From contig NW_005434643.1 of assembly GCF_000315625.1 (NCBI RefSeq), positions 517,407-581,406 of the forward strand: 64,000 bases of DNA. The letters are read 5' to 3'. A program made the position numbers and the translations under genes. Positions 1 to 10,753 of this stretch are shown here, in pieces. Positions within the stretch are counted from its first letter, which is position 1. Each line of letters opens with the position of its first letter. The DNA is from Guillardia theta CCMP2712. Its lineage: Eukaryota > Cryptophyceae > Pyrenomonadales > Geminigeraceae. The notes beneath the pieces are model-generated. The model ran no database searches. It saw only the letters and a program-made list of their open reading frames with translations, and was not told the DNA's origin.

Positions 1-297
1 CCTTCACGTGTCCGTACCAGCACTGTGTACCTCCAGCCCGGGACGCCACCAGGAAGGAGCGTCAGTCCCATCTCCTTCATCCAGCCTTCCATGGAACTTG
101 GGGGATATTTCCATGGCGGCGGCCACGTGCCCGAAGCCTCCTGGTCCCCCATGCAGAGCCCCAGAGGAGAGTTTCGGCCTGTCAGCCCGATGATGGGGCA
201 TCCGCTCTCCATGCAGCCTCCCGCCTTCAACCAGCCGATTCCTATGATCTTCAGCTCGGGGTATGGCAACATGAGCCCGAGAAACAGCAGGTGGTGA
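1..297 (+). CDS. C-terminal end of an unknown low-complexity protein (partial)
   Basis: Reading frame 1 is open from the first base of the window to a TGA at 295-297, giving about 98 codons. The peptide is rich in Pro, Ser, Met, Gly and Phe (for example PMGSPR-like spacing, FNQPIPMIFSSGYGNMSPRN near the end) and has no recognisable domain. It looks like the disordered tail of a larger protein whose main exons lie to the left of the window. I do not recognise the family. Two overlapping frames are also open over part of this stretch, so the frame choice rests on its being open through the left edge. Confidence 0.35.
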   Translation, partial: PSRVRTSTVYLQPGTPPGRSVSPISFIQPSMELGGYFHGGGHVPEASWSPMQSPRGEFRPVSPMMGHPLSMQPPAFNQPIPMIFSSGYGNMSPRNSRW

Positions 298-321
298 GGG
301 GTAGGAAGAGAGGGAAGAGAA

Positions 322-411
322 CGAGGAGGAGGAGGAGGAGGAGGGAGGAGGAGGAGGAGGAGGAGGAGGAGGAGGAGGAGGAGGAGGAGGAGGAGGAGGA
401 GGAGGAGGAGG
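322..411. repeat. GGA trinucleotide array running into an assembly gap
   Basis: An almost pure (GGA)n array of about 90 bp runs up to a block of 100 undetermined bases (412-511). The gap most likely reflects failure to assemble through the array, so the true array length is unknown. Confidence 0.9.
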
Positions 412-511
412 NNNNNNNNNNNNNNNNNNNNNNNNNNNNNNNNNNNNNNNNNNNNNNNNNNNNNNNNNNNNNNNNNNNNNNNNNNNNNNNNNNNNNNNNN
501 NNNNNNNNNNN
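412..511. other. Assembly gap (100 N)
   Basis: A run of exactly 100 N bases, a conventional placeholder for a gap of unknown size. Confidence 0.99.
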
Positions 512-1057
512 TTCAGGTAATTAGAGATGAACCCTCAAAATCCTATTATACATCCATTGGGCTCTATTCAATTTCATGTTTCAAATCTCACTTTCTCAAG
601 GTGGTATTGCTTAAATATGAATTAGTCTAGCTCTCACACATAATTTTTAGTAGCTTAAAAACAGCTAAAAAACGTGTTTATTGCTCCCTGACGAATCAAA
701 TTAGACCGGTTTCATCTGAAACTTTTGCAGTCATGTAGTAACGGGTTTTGTGGTTTCATTAACACTAAAAGTGTACAAATCTTTTCCAGTATATCGTCAG
801 TTATGCTTAATCTTAGTTTTATGACGCAGTTTTTCAAACAACAGTATGTATGGGCAGCAAAGTTTCCAGCATCCTCCATGTTGTTGAGCCAACATAGAGA
901 ATACTTCTTCTTGTCAGGTACCCAGAATCTTTTAACTAGCATAGCTATCAAATCAGTATCAAAACGTGGTGGAGGAGGAGGAGGAGGAGGAGGAGGAGGA
1001 GAAAGTGGAGAGGATAGTATACTAGGAATAAAGATGCAAACAAGGGAGGGACGCAAG
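512..1057. other. Intergenic stretch, no gene seen
   Basis: This stretch is AT-rich compared with its neighbours and contains a short GGA array at about 969-1001. Frames open here are short or low-complexity. It is the 3' flank of the minus-strand gene ending at 1058; the AT-rich part at 540-700 could carry that gene's polyadenylation signals. Confidence 0.5.
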
Positions 1058-3637
1058 TCAAGTAGGAATTCCAGCTCTGAGAGATCTCTTGTGGATGTAA
1101 ACTGCCGTCTTAGCGATGAGATTCTGCAAATCCGATAATCAAAACAAGTGTCGAGCAGCAGCAGAGGCGGCAGCGGCAGCGGCAGCGGCAGCGGCAGCGG
1201 CAGCGGCAACAGCAGCGGCGGCAGACGCAAGGAACCTGGTTGAATCGATGCAGGAAGACTTCTTCTTCGACGACGAGGACCTCGAGGTCGAGGAGCTGCG
1301 GGGTTGACCCTTGACATCCCTTAGGCTCTCGTGGGGGGCAGGAGGAGGAGACTCACCTAGAGCACGGGAAGAGACCACGAGCAGGTGCCGAGCTGAGTCA
1401 AACCGGTGTCGTTCTGCGATGGTTGGATCAGGAACGAGGAGGGAAGAGGAGAGAATGGGGGAGCGAGAAGGCAGCGAGACGATGAGAGGTGACGGAGAGG
1501 AGGAGATGGAAGAAAAGGAGATAGAAGATCGGGTGAGGTGGGGAGGCAACGAGAGCATGGTACGGAGACAGAACAAGGAGAGGAAAAGGAGGAGTAGGAG
1601 GAGGAGGAGGAGGAGGAGGAGGAGGAGGAGGAAGATGTCCGTACCTTTCCAGTAGTCAGCGGCAGACTCTGAGTCGGTGAGGAAGAGGACGAAGAAGTCA
1701 GGGGAAGCAGCGGCGTGAGCCAAGTCGGAAGCGACAGCGACGCGGAGGCCACAACTCTCTAGGAAGGAGACGAGCGGGGAAAGTGTCTCGAGCGCCTGCC
1801 CGTGCGAGTCTGTGAAGACCTGCCAGGATGAGTGAGGAGAAAGAAGTAGAGGAAGAGGAAGAGGAAGAGGAAGAGGAAGAGGAAGAGGAAGAGGAAGAGG
1901 AAGAGGAAGAGGAAGAGGAAGAGGAAGAGGAAGGGGGGGGGCGGAGGGTTGCTGAAGCGGGAGCAGGAGAGTAGAGGAGGAGCTAAAAGAAGCTGAGGGG
2001 TAGAGAGAAGTAAAGTAGAACATGTCGAAAGGGGAAGCAGAAGCTATAGGACGATGATGATCGCAAGGAGCAGGATCAGGAATAAAGACTGACATGCAGG
2101 CTCAAGTCCATTCGGCGAAACTCCTCTGCAATGAGAAACAAGGGCTGCAGATAAGAATCACAAGAGAAAAGCAGAGCAGAGCAGAGCAGAGCAGAGCACA
2201 AGAGGAGGGAGGACGGGACAGCAGAGGAGGAAAGAGAGAGGAGAGGGGAGGAGAGACAGGACAGGAGAGGACAGGAGAGCAAGCGAGGACCAGGAGCTCC
2301 GATGAGTGATGAAGACGACAGTCAAGAAATCGCCACAGGACGGCAGGGGCGTTAAGGAAGAGAAACAGGGCAATGATCTGCGTTGGTCGAGGTCAGCTGA
2401 GAGGGGAGCTGGGGGAAAAGAACAGAGAGAGATCACTTGTAGGAAAGAGAAGTATGGAGGATAAACGTGAAACTGCAAAAATGTCAACAGGAACACACTG
2501 CATCAGCTTCTCCCCTCCAGTTTCCCTCCTGTTTCCCCTCCCTCCTCCTCCTCCCCTCCCCCCCCCCTCCCCCCTGCTTCCAGCATCCTCCTCGCACCAG
2601 CTCGTTGCTTGTCAGTAGTCGACCTGACAGGCATCCCTTGCAGACATAGCTCGGAGGAGGAAACTCAGCGGGAGCACCGGCATCCTGTTCGAGTTGGTCA
2701 GCAGCAAGGAGGAGACAATGAGGACGAAAGCACAAGTGGAGGAAAGAGAGGAAGAGAAGGAGGAGGAGGACCGGGGGAGGTTTGGGGGGAGACGGATCCG
2801 AACATCATGAGAAAGAGAAGGAGAGGATGGAGGAGAAAAGGAAAGGGAAGAGAGAAAGACAGTGAAACGGAAGAGGACTAGCACGAGGCCAGGGGCAAAA
2901 CTCAGGTCAAGGAGCATGAAGAGAGGGTGAGGGAAAGAGGAGGTTTCTTGAAATAGGAAGAGAGAGAGGCAGAAACTGAGAGGAGGGAGGGGGGAGGGGG
3001 GAGGGGGGAGGGGGGAGGGGGGAGGGGGGAAGGAAGAGGAGGAGAAGGAGGAGGAGGAGGAGGAGGAGGAGGAGGAGGAGACCGAGGGCGGACTCCAGCT
3101 GCTGCCATCAGTAAATACGCAACGGGCCCCTTCGACCGTGAACCCCCAGCACCCTGCACGCGACCTACAGGTCTCGCAACAGATCTGACGCCGTCTTCTC
3201 AGCTGGGAAAGGACTCTCCCGCCCTCCCTCCCCCTTACCTGAAAGGTCGCCCAGCACGTCCCCACCACGACCTCAGCAGCTGTGAAGTTTGCGGGGGAGA
3301 ATAGGGGCGGCTGATAGGACAAGCCCAGACCTGTCAGCTGGCAAGTGCCGTACTGACTGCCGAAGATTCGCGAGTAGGAAGAGAAAGTGTCGCCGCAGTA
3401 GGGGCCGAGGAGGATGAAACCGCCGATGCAGACCTCGAAAAGAAGGACCGCTAGACCCAGCCACGAGACGCCGAACATCCTTCCCAGCTCGAAGTGAACC
3501 TGCTCAAACTTCTCAGAACCTTGCTGCAAGGGTCAGCCAGGGCACACCTGGGTTCGCTGGGTCTGCGAGGAGAAGGAAGAAGCAAGTGGAGCAGGAGTGA
3601 GCTCGACGTCGTCGGAGCGCGTGAGAGGAGGCGAAGA

Positions 3638-3671
<34 letters not shown>

Positions 3672-5596
3672 ATGCTGGACTTTGCAAGGTAAAACCAGCC
3701 GTTGCGGAGGGAGTGGGAAGGAGGAAAGAGCTTTCCGGAGAAGGAGAAATTGACGTGACCCTGCAGGCCGCACAAGGAGACAGTGGACCCGGTCCTGGAA
3801 GAGCAGATCCCGTACGAGAGGGAGGTAGGGAGGGTGAAGCTGCTGTAGGCAGGGGGGGAGGAGGCCCACCACTGTGTCAGGAGCGCCTCCTCCTCCGATC
3901 CCTCCTCCGGGTGGAGATACAGCGAGTCTATCAGCTGCAGGAGCAGCTTCGGGCAGCTCACAACTCTGAAGCCCAGCCGTCTCAGCGCCTCCTCCATCCT
4001 GTCCACGTGGTTCGCCTCCAGGGTCCTGCCATGGATGGAAGCGAGCCAGTCCGCTGACCTGTCAAGGTAGAAGATAGAGCGACTCCGCGGGCCACGGAGA
4101 GCTTCGAGGATGTGGACGCAGTCGGAGGAGGAGCAGATGAGATCGGGGGAGAGGACGATGAGCTGGAAGCAGGACCTGCTCACCGCATGCATAATCTGCC
4201 TCCCCCTCTTCTCTGCGTTCTGCACGTACGAGCTGCTGGTCCAAACATTGACCCCTCCCTCCCTCAGCGCTGCCTCGAGGGTCTCCATGAGCCCACTCGA
4301 CTTCGCCCTCCTCCCCATTGCCAGGCAGAGCTGAAACCCCTTGACCGGCATCACCTGCCGCAGAGCCAGCATCCTCCCCACCCTTCGAGCCCGTCGGAGA
4401 GAGAAGATAGCGACGTAGATGAAGATGATCTGGAAAAGGAACGAAACATAGAAGGAGAGGTTCCCCCGCTGCACGAAGAGGTCAGGGGAGCGAGCGAGCG
4501 AGCGCAGACAGTCGTCCCACCTGGTTGGACGCAAGGATAAGGAATGTGATCGATCCTGGAGTAGCGCTTCCGTTTTCATCAGGATAGATCAAGCCGAAGA
4601 AGAGGATGACGAGGATAGCGTACAAGAAGAACATGGCAGTGAATCGAATGAGCATCTCAATCACCTGCCAACACAGCACAGGAATCATCAGGAGCAGCAA
4701 CATACTTCATATCCTACCTCCCAGCCGTAGTAGTCTCCAAGGATCAATATCTTTCCTCCTCGGATCTTAGTAACGATGGTTCCAACAGGAAGGGCAGGCT
4801 CAAACATGAAGGCAGCTGCGAGCTGGTCGCTTGCCTTGCCGAAGGAGGAGGATACAACTTGCATCCACTTCTCCTCCTCCCCTTCCACTGCCTCATCCCC
4901 ATCCCCATCCCCATCCCCGTCCCTGACTTTCGAAACGATCTCCCGCGCCCCTCCATCCTGATAGAACTCGATCACGGCATCTCGCACTCCTCCTGGTATC
5001 GTGTGCGTCCATCGCTCCATGCCGGCAGCAGCTCCAGTCACCTTCTCCACACGAGCACCAGTGACGCATCCTCTTCCATCCACTGTCGTCGAGAAGCTTC
5101 CGAGCTCTCCAGGGATGCTGGCAGCGACCACCGCGGCTGTTCCCTCCCCTTTCTGTAGGATGGATGTCCGGATCTCTCCCCTGGTCAACCCAGGAACAAG
5201 CTCCTCGAGCAGACTGATTGCGTGATCCATTGACGCTCCTTCCTGTGCTCCTTCATCCTCCATGTCCAAGACATCGTAGTCGAAGCGCTCTACCACCCCG
5301 CTGCTTGCAAGGGAAGTGAGTATACGGAGAAGGCCTCCAGTGCCAGGAGTCCTGACGGTGCCCTGGTCCGTAGGAGGCGTTGACGCTCTTGCTGTCCCTG
5401 GAGGAGGATGATAACGTCGGAATCGATCTCGGTGGACCTCCCTCTCTCCTCCCTCCCCCGACTCAAGGAAGCCGCCTTGCTGCGGGTTGAGAATAGCGGG
5501 GGCAGGGTCTATACTGGACTCAATGGGCTGAGGACGAGGAGGAGGAAGCTCCTCGCCATGGAGCACAAGGTCATCCTGATCGTCGTCGTTCTGCAT
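1058..5596 (-). CDS. Multi-pass membrane protein with TIR-like and PAN/apple-like regions
   Basis: A spliced gene on the minus strand; exons with matching phases are 4718-5596, 4521-4664, 3548-4468, 3239-3523, 3083-3202, then 1645-1819, 1357-1413, 1236-1309 and 1058-1123, with unresolved exons between about 2100 and 2700. The N-terminal 290 residues are acidic and probably disordered or loosely folded. Hydrophobic segments follow in exon 2 (MFFLYAILVILFF), at the start of exon 3 (FQIIFIYVAIF) and in exon 4 (LGLAVLLFEVCIGGFILLG). Exon 3 also carries a TIR-like stretch with a G-x-x-I core and the strand FQLIVLSPDL. Exon 5 has the spacing C-C-x-x-C-x(5)-C-W-x-F-x(6)-C typical of PAN/apple modules. 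The last exons hold a second TIR-like segment beginning VFTDSHGQALE. A membrane receptor or signalling protein is inferred. Similarity to TIR and PAN is by motif only, and exons 6-8 are uncertain. Confidence 0.55.
1160..1935 (-). repeat. Intronic microsatellites: GGCAGC, GGA and GAGGAA arrays
   Basis: Three simple arrays occupy introns of the minus-strand membrane protein gene: a GGCAGC-type hexamer at about 1165-1225, GGA at about 1590-1632 and GAGGAA at about 1849-1935. Read in the direction of the gene they are C/T- or CTG-rich, and the GAGGAA array ends within about 30 nt of the 3' splice site at 1819. They would therefore serve as long polypyrimidine tracts. Confidence 0.7.
2990..3081 (-). 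repeat. Intronic GGGGGGA and GGA arrays
   Basis: A GGGGGGA-type minisatellite (about 2990-3029) is followed by a GGA array (about 3040-3080). Both lie in the intron directly downstream of the PAN-like exon (3083-3202) and read as pyrimidine tracts in the sense of the gene. Confidence 0.7.
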
Positions 5597-5719
5597 GCCG
5601 GGGGTTGCGATAGCTCTCAGCGCCTCGCCCGTTGCCCCTCAACTATCCTGCGCCATCACCATGTTCCTTCAATTCAACAAGCAAGCCCGCCTCATCGTTC
5701 AGATAGTGACTCAGTCAGG

Positions 5720-6270
5720 TCCGGGTGAGCCTGTGAGCGGCGGGCGCCGCCCCGGCGGCCGCGCCCGCCCCGGCCCGGCCCGGGGGACCGTCTGAGTGGG
5801 CCGGCACCCGGTGACCGCCGGTGAGCGTGGCACGATGGCCCTCGCCGCAGGCGGGCGGCCCGGCTCTGGCCGCAGTTCAACGGTTGTCTGCCAGAACTGT
5901 TGGCCCTCCGAGTTCATTTGCCACCGTGACTGTTGCGGTCCGATCCCGGGACTCCGATCGGATCGGATCATCCGCGATCGGATGAGGGCCCTGCAGTGCC
6001 CGGGCCTTTACTACATGACTCACTGAAGTTAAACTGGAGTCCGAGCCGGGCGGCTATCCGATGATGGCATCATGATCGGACTCAGTGATGTCCGAGGGTC
6101 AACCGCCGGCGCCGGGCGGCGCCGAGTCACTGCGCCCCCGGCTTCCGTCAGCGGAAGTTCCGGGGGCCCGGGAGGAACTTAAGGAAAAGACTCCGAGGAG
6201 CGTGGCGCCATGATGCCCAGCCTCGGACTCCCGCCGGGGATACGCTGAAGCCAGTGACGGTTCAGAGAAT
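5720..6270. other. GC-rich island
   Basis: Very GC-rich DNA built from GGCC, CCGG, GCGGC and GTGACGG-like words, with no convincing reading frame. It lies between the start of the membrane-protein gene (5596) and the first KRR-motif gene (6564). The same vocabulary recurs in islands near 20.8, 26.4, 31.0, 33.7, 47.1 and 59.1 kb. Nothing else is seen from 6270 to 6560. Confidence 0.6.
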
Positions 6271-6563
6271 GAAGCCTGAAGGCTGATGATACAATAGTTT
6301 AGGGTTTTAGGCTGATAATGATACACGGCTCTCATGACTGTGTCATAAACAGATTCTGTGCCACGGAAGTGTGAGAGGCAAATAGTCTCACCAGAAGTCA
6401 AGATCAATCTAGAACGGATCATTTGTACAATGAACCGTATACACGAGGCAAATCTGAGGAGTCGGATTCGAAGGGATGAGCCTCTTGTTTTAAAAGCGTT
6501 TATGTCGTATGTACGGTCCTATACTGACTGATCTATGTTACATCACCCCTGGCATACTGATCA

Positions 6564-6926
6564 TCAGATAGCGTCCAGACCAGGCAGCCTCCTCCCGTCC
6601 ACGCTCCCCCCTGCCTCTCTCTGTAGCCTCTTGATGTACCCTATCGAGTGCTCCAGCGCCCTTAGCTGCCTCCGCTTCGTCCACGACAGCTTCCCGTACC
6701 TCTCCTCCAAGTTCCCTGCCTCGAGCCCCTTGGTCGCGTCGCTGCTGATGGGCTGCTCGCTCGCGTCCTCTGCGCCAGACGATGCTGAGACGTCAGGGGA
6801 CGGGATCTCGTCCGGGGTCTGGCTGTCGGAAAGGGAGGGGGAGCACAAGTCGAGGGGCGTTGATGCATGTGCTGCGGCGGTCTGGATGAAGACGGCGCGG
6901 TCGGTGGCGAAGGAGTTGATGCACAT
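6564..6926 (-). CDS. KRR-motif small protein, copy A
   Basis: A single-exon ORF of 120 codons beginning MCINSFATDRAVFIQTAAAHAS. The middle is acidic and Ser/Pro-rich. The C-terminal part carries the motif SWTKRRQLRALEHSIGYIKR, a predicted amphipathic basic helix. It is a paralogue of the genes at 7885 and 9488, and more distantly of 63118. The four share E-[RK]-[WY]-x(3)-S-x(2)-KRR-x-L-x(2)-L-x(2)-SI. No known domain was recognised; a nucleic-acid-binding or regulatory peptide is only a guess from the basic helix. The reverse strand is also open over much of this length, but the diverged copy at 63118 supports this strand and frame as coding. Confidence 0.55.
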   Translation of the reverse strand: MCINSFATDRAVFIQTAAAHASTPLDLCSPSLSDSQTPDEIPSPDVSASSGAEDASEQPISSDATKGLEAGNLEERYGKLSWTKRRQLRALEHSIGYIKRLQREAGGSVDGRRLPGLDAI

Positions 6927-7884
6927 GGTGAGGTAAGGGAGGAGGAGGTGGGGAGGAGGAGGAGGAGGAGTAGAGAGGAGGGAGGGAGGGAAGGGAGGAA
7001 AGCAGGGATGGACGGAGTTTATGTTTGGGGACCAGACAGGGATATTTCCTCAGTCGGGGAGCGGAAATCCGTCACAAGTAGGATGACGGGGTCGTCAACC
7101 AGTCTCTAAGGGGGGTGGAAGGGTGGTACAGAAACTGAGAATCCGAGCCCGAATCGAAGAGAGTGGAGTCGCCGTCATGCTTCTTCGTGTCAGTCACTTC
7201 TCGTAGGAAATTCCCGAACCGTTGCCTTTTCTCGCTCCGGGACGCAGTCAACCCCGGTTTAACTTCACGGTTGTAACTCACATGGCCGGTCATCACGGGC
7301 GGCGGCCCCGCACAGCCTGTGACAGTCACGGGCCGGCGATTCTGCTCCTGAAAGCCACATTTAGACTGATGTTGAAAGTACGTTGGACTCACATTCGGGA
7401 AACAGCACTGCTTCAAACCCTCGGCGATTCGGGTAATTCCGACTGAAGGTGGAGGAGCCGCTGAAACGAAAAGGAGAGAGGTGGGAGGCAGGAACCGGTG
7501 CCACCTTGAAGCATGACAGCGACTGAGGCCGCTTCATGTCAGGAACCCTCTGACTTGTCGTCAGCGGGATGTTTCTGCTCACGGAGTCCTTGTATGACTG
7601 AGATGTTCAGATACACCTGTCCCAGTAGTAAACTGTCCGATACGGTCAGTACCAGAAATACCCCACCCCCACCCCTTCTTTTGTACTATTACGTGCCTTC
7701 GAAGCTTTCCCTGTGCTTTGCTATATAAACAAGAGGTTTCCGGACTGAAGGAACTGCAACCTGAAGGCACACGCAGACCCAAGCCGCTGAGCCCTCCGCT
7801 CTCCGAGAGCGTTGAGAGGCAAAGCTCCTCCCTTCCCTCCCACTTCACTTCCTTCCTTCCTTCCTCTCCTCCTCCTCCCTTACC
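6927..7884. other. Spacer between inverted paralogues, no gene seen
   Basis: Short GGA and TCC/TTCC arrays flank both paralogues. The rest holds G- or C-tract words (GGGGTGGAAGGGTGG at about 7109, CCCCACCCCCACCCC at about 7661) and a repeated element, GACTGAGGCC followed by CTTC-x-TGTCAG, at about 7522; the same element recurs at about 8892. No reading frame is convincing. Confidence 0.5.
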
Positions 7885-8289
7885 ATGTGCATCAACACCT
7901 TCGCCATCGACCGCGCCGTCTTCATCCAGACCGCCGCCGCACATGCATCAACGCCCCTCGACTTGTGCTCCCCCTCCCTTTCCGACAGCCAGACCCCGGA
8001 CGAGACCCCGTCCCCTGACGTCTCAGCATCGCCCGGCGCAGAGGACGCGAGCGAGCAGCCCATCAGCAGCGACGCGACCAAGGGGCTCGAGGCAGGAAAC
8101 TTGGAGGAGAAGTACGGGAAGCTGTCGTGGACGAAGCGGAGGCAGCTGAGGGCGCTGGAGCACTCGATAGGGTACATCGAGAGGCTACAGAGAGAGGCAG
8201 GGGGGAGCGTGGACGGGAGGAGGCTGCCCGGCCTTCAGGTGCTTCGCTTTTGCGAAAGTTCGAGCTGTTCAACGATTAGGACTCTATAG
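7885..8289 (+). CDS. KRR-motif small protein, copy B
   Basis: A single-exon ORF of 134 codons. From the ATG at 7885 to about 8230 it reads identically to copy C at 9488, and with a handful of changes to copy A. The start MCINTFAIDRAVFIQ is shared. The conserved helix is SWTKRRQLRALEHSIGYIER. After the shared GRRLP the sequence leaves the family and ends LQVLRFCESSSCSTIRTL, so the last 20 or so residues are unique to this copy. A TCC-rich tract lies directly before the ATG, as in copies A and C. Function unknown. Confidence 0.55.
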   Translation: MCINTFAIDRAVFIQTAAAHASTPLDLCSPSLSDSQTPDETPSPDVSASPGAEDASEQPISSDATKGLEAGNLEEKYGKLSWTKRRQLRALEHSIGYIERLQREAGGSVDGRRLPGLQVLRFCESSSCSTIRTL

Positions 8290-9487
8290 TGGCATATAGT
8301 ATGACTGAAAGCTATCTCGACCTCGATGTAGTTGAAAATACAGCCACAAGTTGAACTACACAGCCATCACCTCTATCACAAAGTAGTTCGAGCTCTTGCC
8401 TGTTTGCTGCCATCCAGCACTCGCAGCTGAAGTTACTGTGTGATCACACGATGAAACAGCTTCATCACCTTGATTCGGCAGTGGGTGCTAGTCACGCTGT
8501 GTGCACATCCAAGACCGGTGTTCTTGGTTGATTGACAGTGGTGGCCACTGCTAAAATGCACAGCCTCGACCGCTGCTGTTCACAGAGTCATGCGGCAACG
8601 CGCCGCCGCCGCGCCGCTAGCATCTCTACCGTAGTACATGAACTCGCCGCCGCTAGCATCTCCACATGAACTCTGGCTCACCCAGGCTTCTACTCAAACT
8701 CGCCTTCCACTCATCGAGGGCGGGCCTGGGCTCAGTGGACCCGGCCGGGGCAACCAGCGCCCGAACGGCGATCGGACGGTACCGTATGGTCCCGGTACGG
8801 ATATCGAGTCGGATAAGAGACGTTGTAGGTGGCAAAGGCTGACATGAATAAGGTGGGGCAAGACTGACCATGACGGCCACATAGAGGAATGACTGCGACT
8901 GAGGCCTCTTCGTGTCAGACACCTCCAGCTCGGTGCGAATGATCACGTACCGTTGAGTCTTGCGCCTTCGATGATCGGTGGGTGGGGTAGATAGCGGAAT
9001 TTTCATGTTGAGAGTTTGTGGTACAGAATGGGGGTACACCTGAGGAGATAAGGGGGGTACCATCCGGGAACGAGCGAATCTTGAAGATACGCGGTGGGTA
9101 GGGTAGAAATTCTCTGTGAAATGCGTAGTAAAAGACCAAAACCAGATTCGGTACTACTCTCTACCCCATCCACAGAAAGCTGAGGCTATTTCTGTTTTGA
9201 CCTCACTCATGCTCACATATTGTTCTATTCGAGATATAGGATATAATATACATCCCTTCACCTTCGCCCTCTAAATCAAACAGATACCACCCACCCTTCT
9301 TCCCCTCCACCTTGCCCCCTTCGTGACTTATACCCTGCCCCCAAACTCCATCTAGCTCAGACCTCCTCCACCCCTTCGACCCTCTCCACAAGCTAACGCT
9401 CTGTCAGAGCCAGCAAGCCCGAACAGCTTCTCCGTCTCTTCCCTCCCCCTCCTCTACTCCTCCTCCTCCTCCTCCTCCTCCCTTACC
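8290..9487. other. Spacer, no gene seen
   Basis: Contains a short GC-rich patch (8720-8800, CGGGCCTGGG-like words) and G/C-tract words between 8970 and 9370 (GGGGTACC, CCACCC). Several small frames are open, none with a recognisable product. A TCC array at about 9456-9482 immediately precedes copy C. Confidence 0.5.
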
Positions 9488-9859
9488 ATGTGCATCAACA
9501 CCTTCGCCATCGACCGCGCCGTCTTCATCCAGACCGCCGCCGCACATGCATCAACGCCCCTCGACTTGTGCTCCCCCTCCCTTTCCGACAGCCAGACCCC
9601 GGACGAGACCCCGTCCCCTGACGTCTCAGCATCGCCCGGCGCAGAGGACGCGAGCGAGCAGCCCATCAGCAGCGACGCGACCAAGGGGCTCGAGGCAGGA
9701 AACTTGGAGGAGAAGTACGGGAAGCTGTCGTGGACGAAGCGGAGGCAGCTGAGGGCGCTGGAGCACTCGATAGGGTACATCGAGAGGCTACAGAGAGAGG
9801 CAGGGGGGAGCGTGGACGGGAGGAGGCTGCCTTGCTTGAATCGCTTGCGAAAGTTTTAG
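9488..9859 (+). CDS. KRR-motif small protein, copy C
   Basis: A single-exon ORF of 123 codons, identical to copy B over about 345 bp including the ATG and the KRR helix. It then diverges sharply after GRRLP and ends CLNRLRKF. The perfect identity between B and C, against several differences from A, points to a very recent duplication or gene conversion. Function unknown. Confidence 0.55.
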   Translation: MCINTFAIDRAVFIQTAAAHASTPLDLCSPSLSDSQTPDETPSPDVSASPGAEDASEQPISSDATKGLEAGNLEEKYGKLSWTKRRQLRALEHSIGYIERLQREAGGSVDGRRLPCLNRLRKF

Positions 9860-10753
9860 ATGTAACATAGAGCTGGTATTATAACAATAAACTCTCACGA
9901 GCATGTTTTTTTCCGCATTGTTTGAATCCGTCTTTCTCGGCGCATGTTTGAATTGGTGCTCGAAAGGTACCTGATTTTCTCATGCGCCGTCGATCCCTCT
10001 CTAGCGTTGTAGTTTCCCTCAAGTCATTCTGCAATATCAAACTGAGTGGTCTAGAGCAGCAGTCCCGATCTCACGTCAAGTTGCCTCGAGAGTGAAGGGG
10101 CCTCCGGTGAGAGGTGAAAGGGGTGCTATCAGCTACACTTTATATCCTTTACCGCTACCACTCGAGGACAAGACGATACGAAAGACCGTCACTGCTGCCT
10201 GCAGGAAACTAGTCGAGGCCCTGCTGCTGTGAGCTCGAGTCAACCCTCATGTCATCATAGTCTGCAAGGAGAACCTGCACCGCTCCGTACTTCCAGCATA
10301 TCTGTGGCTGGGTCGTACACCATGTTTTGCTGCGTTACACGTCATGTTGTGGTTGGATTAGGGTTGGAGGTCACCTGGAGTGTTTGCAGGAGGATTCCGG
10401 GAGGGAATGGAATATTCCGTGCCCTGCTGCCGGAGCGACGGCTCTGAGATGAATAAGGTCCAAGGTTTAGCGGAGCTAGCAAACAATTTGACCTTCTGAC
10501 TCAGCTCGACATGTTTCTTCAAGGTTTTCTCGTCGCTCACCTGGAGTGGGATCAGAAGGTTACCTCCGCCAAGTTTCTTGCACGGAACTCACACAAAATT
10601 GTTCCCGTGGCGAAGAAGCATCATCATTTCTAGATGCAGTTTTCCAGTCCGTCTCCTCCTCGTCCTCGGACGAGTAGTCTTCCATCGCGTCTCGCCCCCT
10701 CATCCTGGTGGAGAAGGCACGCGTCAGTCGCTTGCCGCCGTAGCAGAGATAGA
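9860..10753. other. Intergenic stretch, no gene seen
   Basis: No frame longer than about 70 codons and no recognisable motif. It forms the 3' flank of the WDTC1 gene ending at 10754. Confidence 0.5.
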
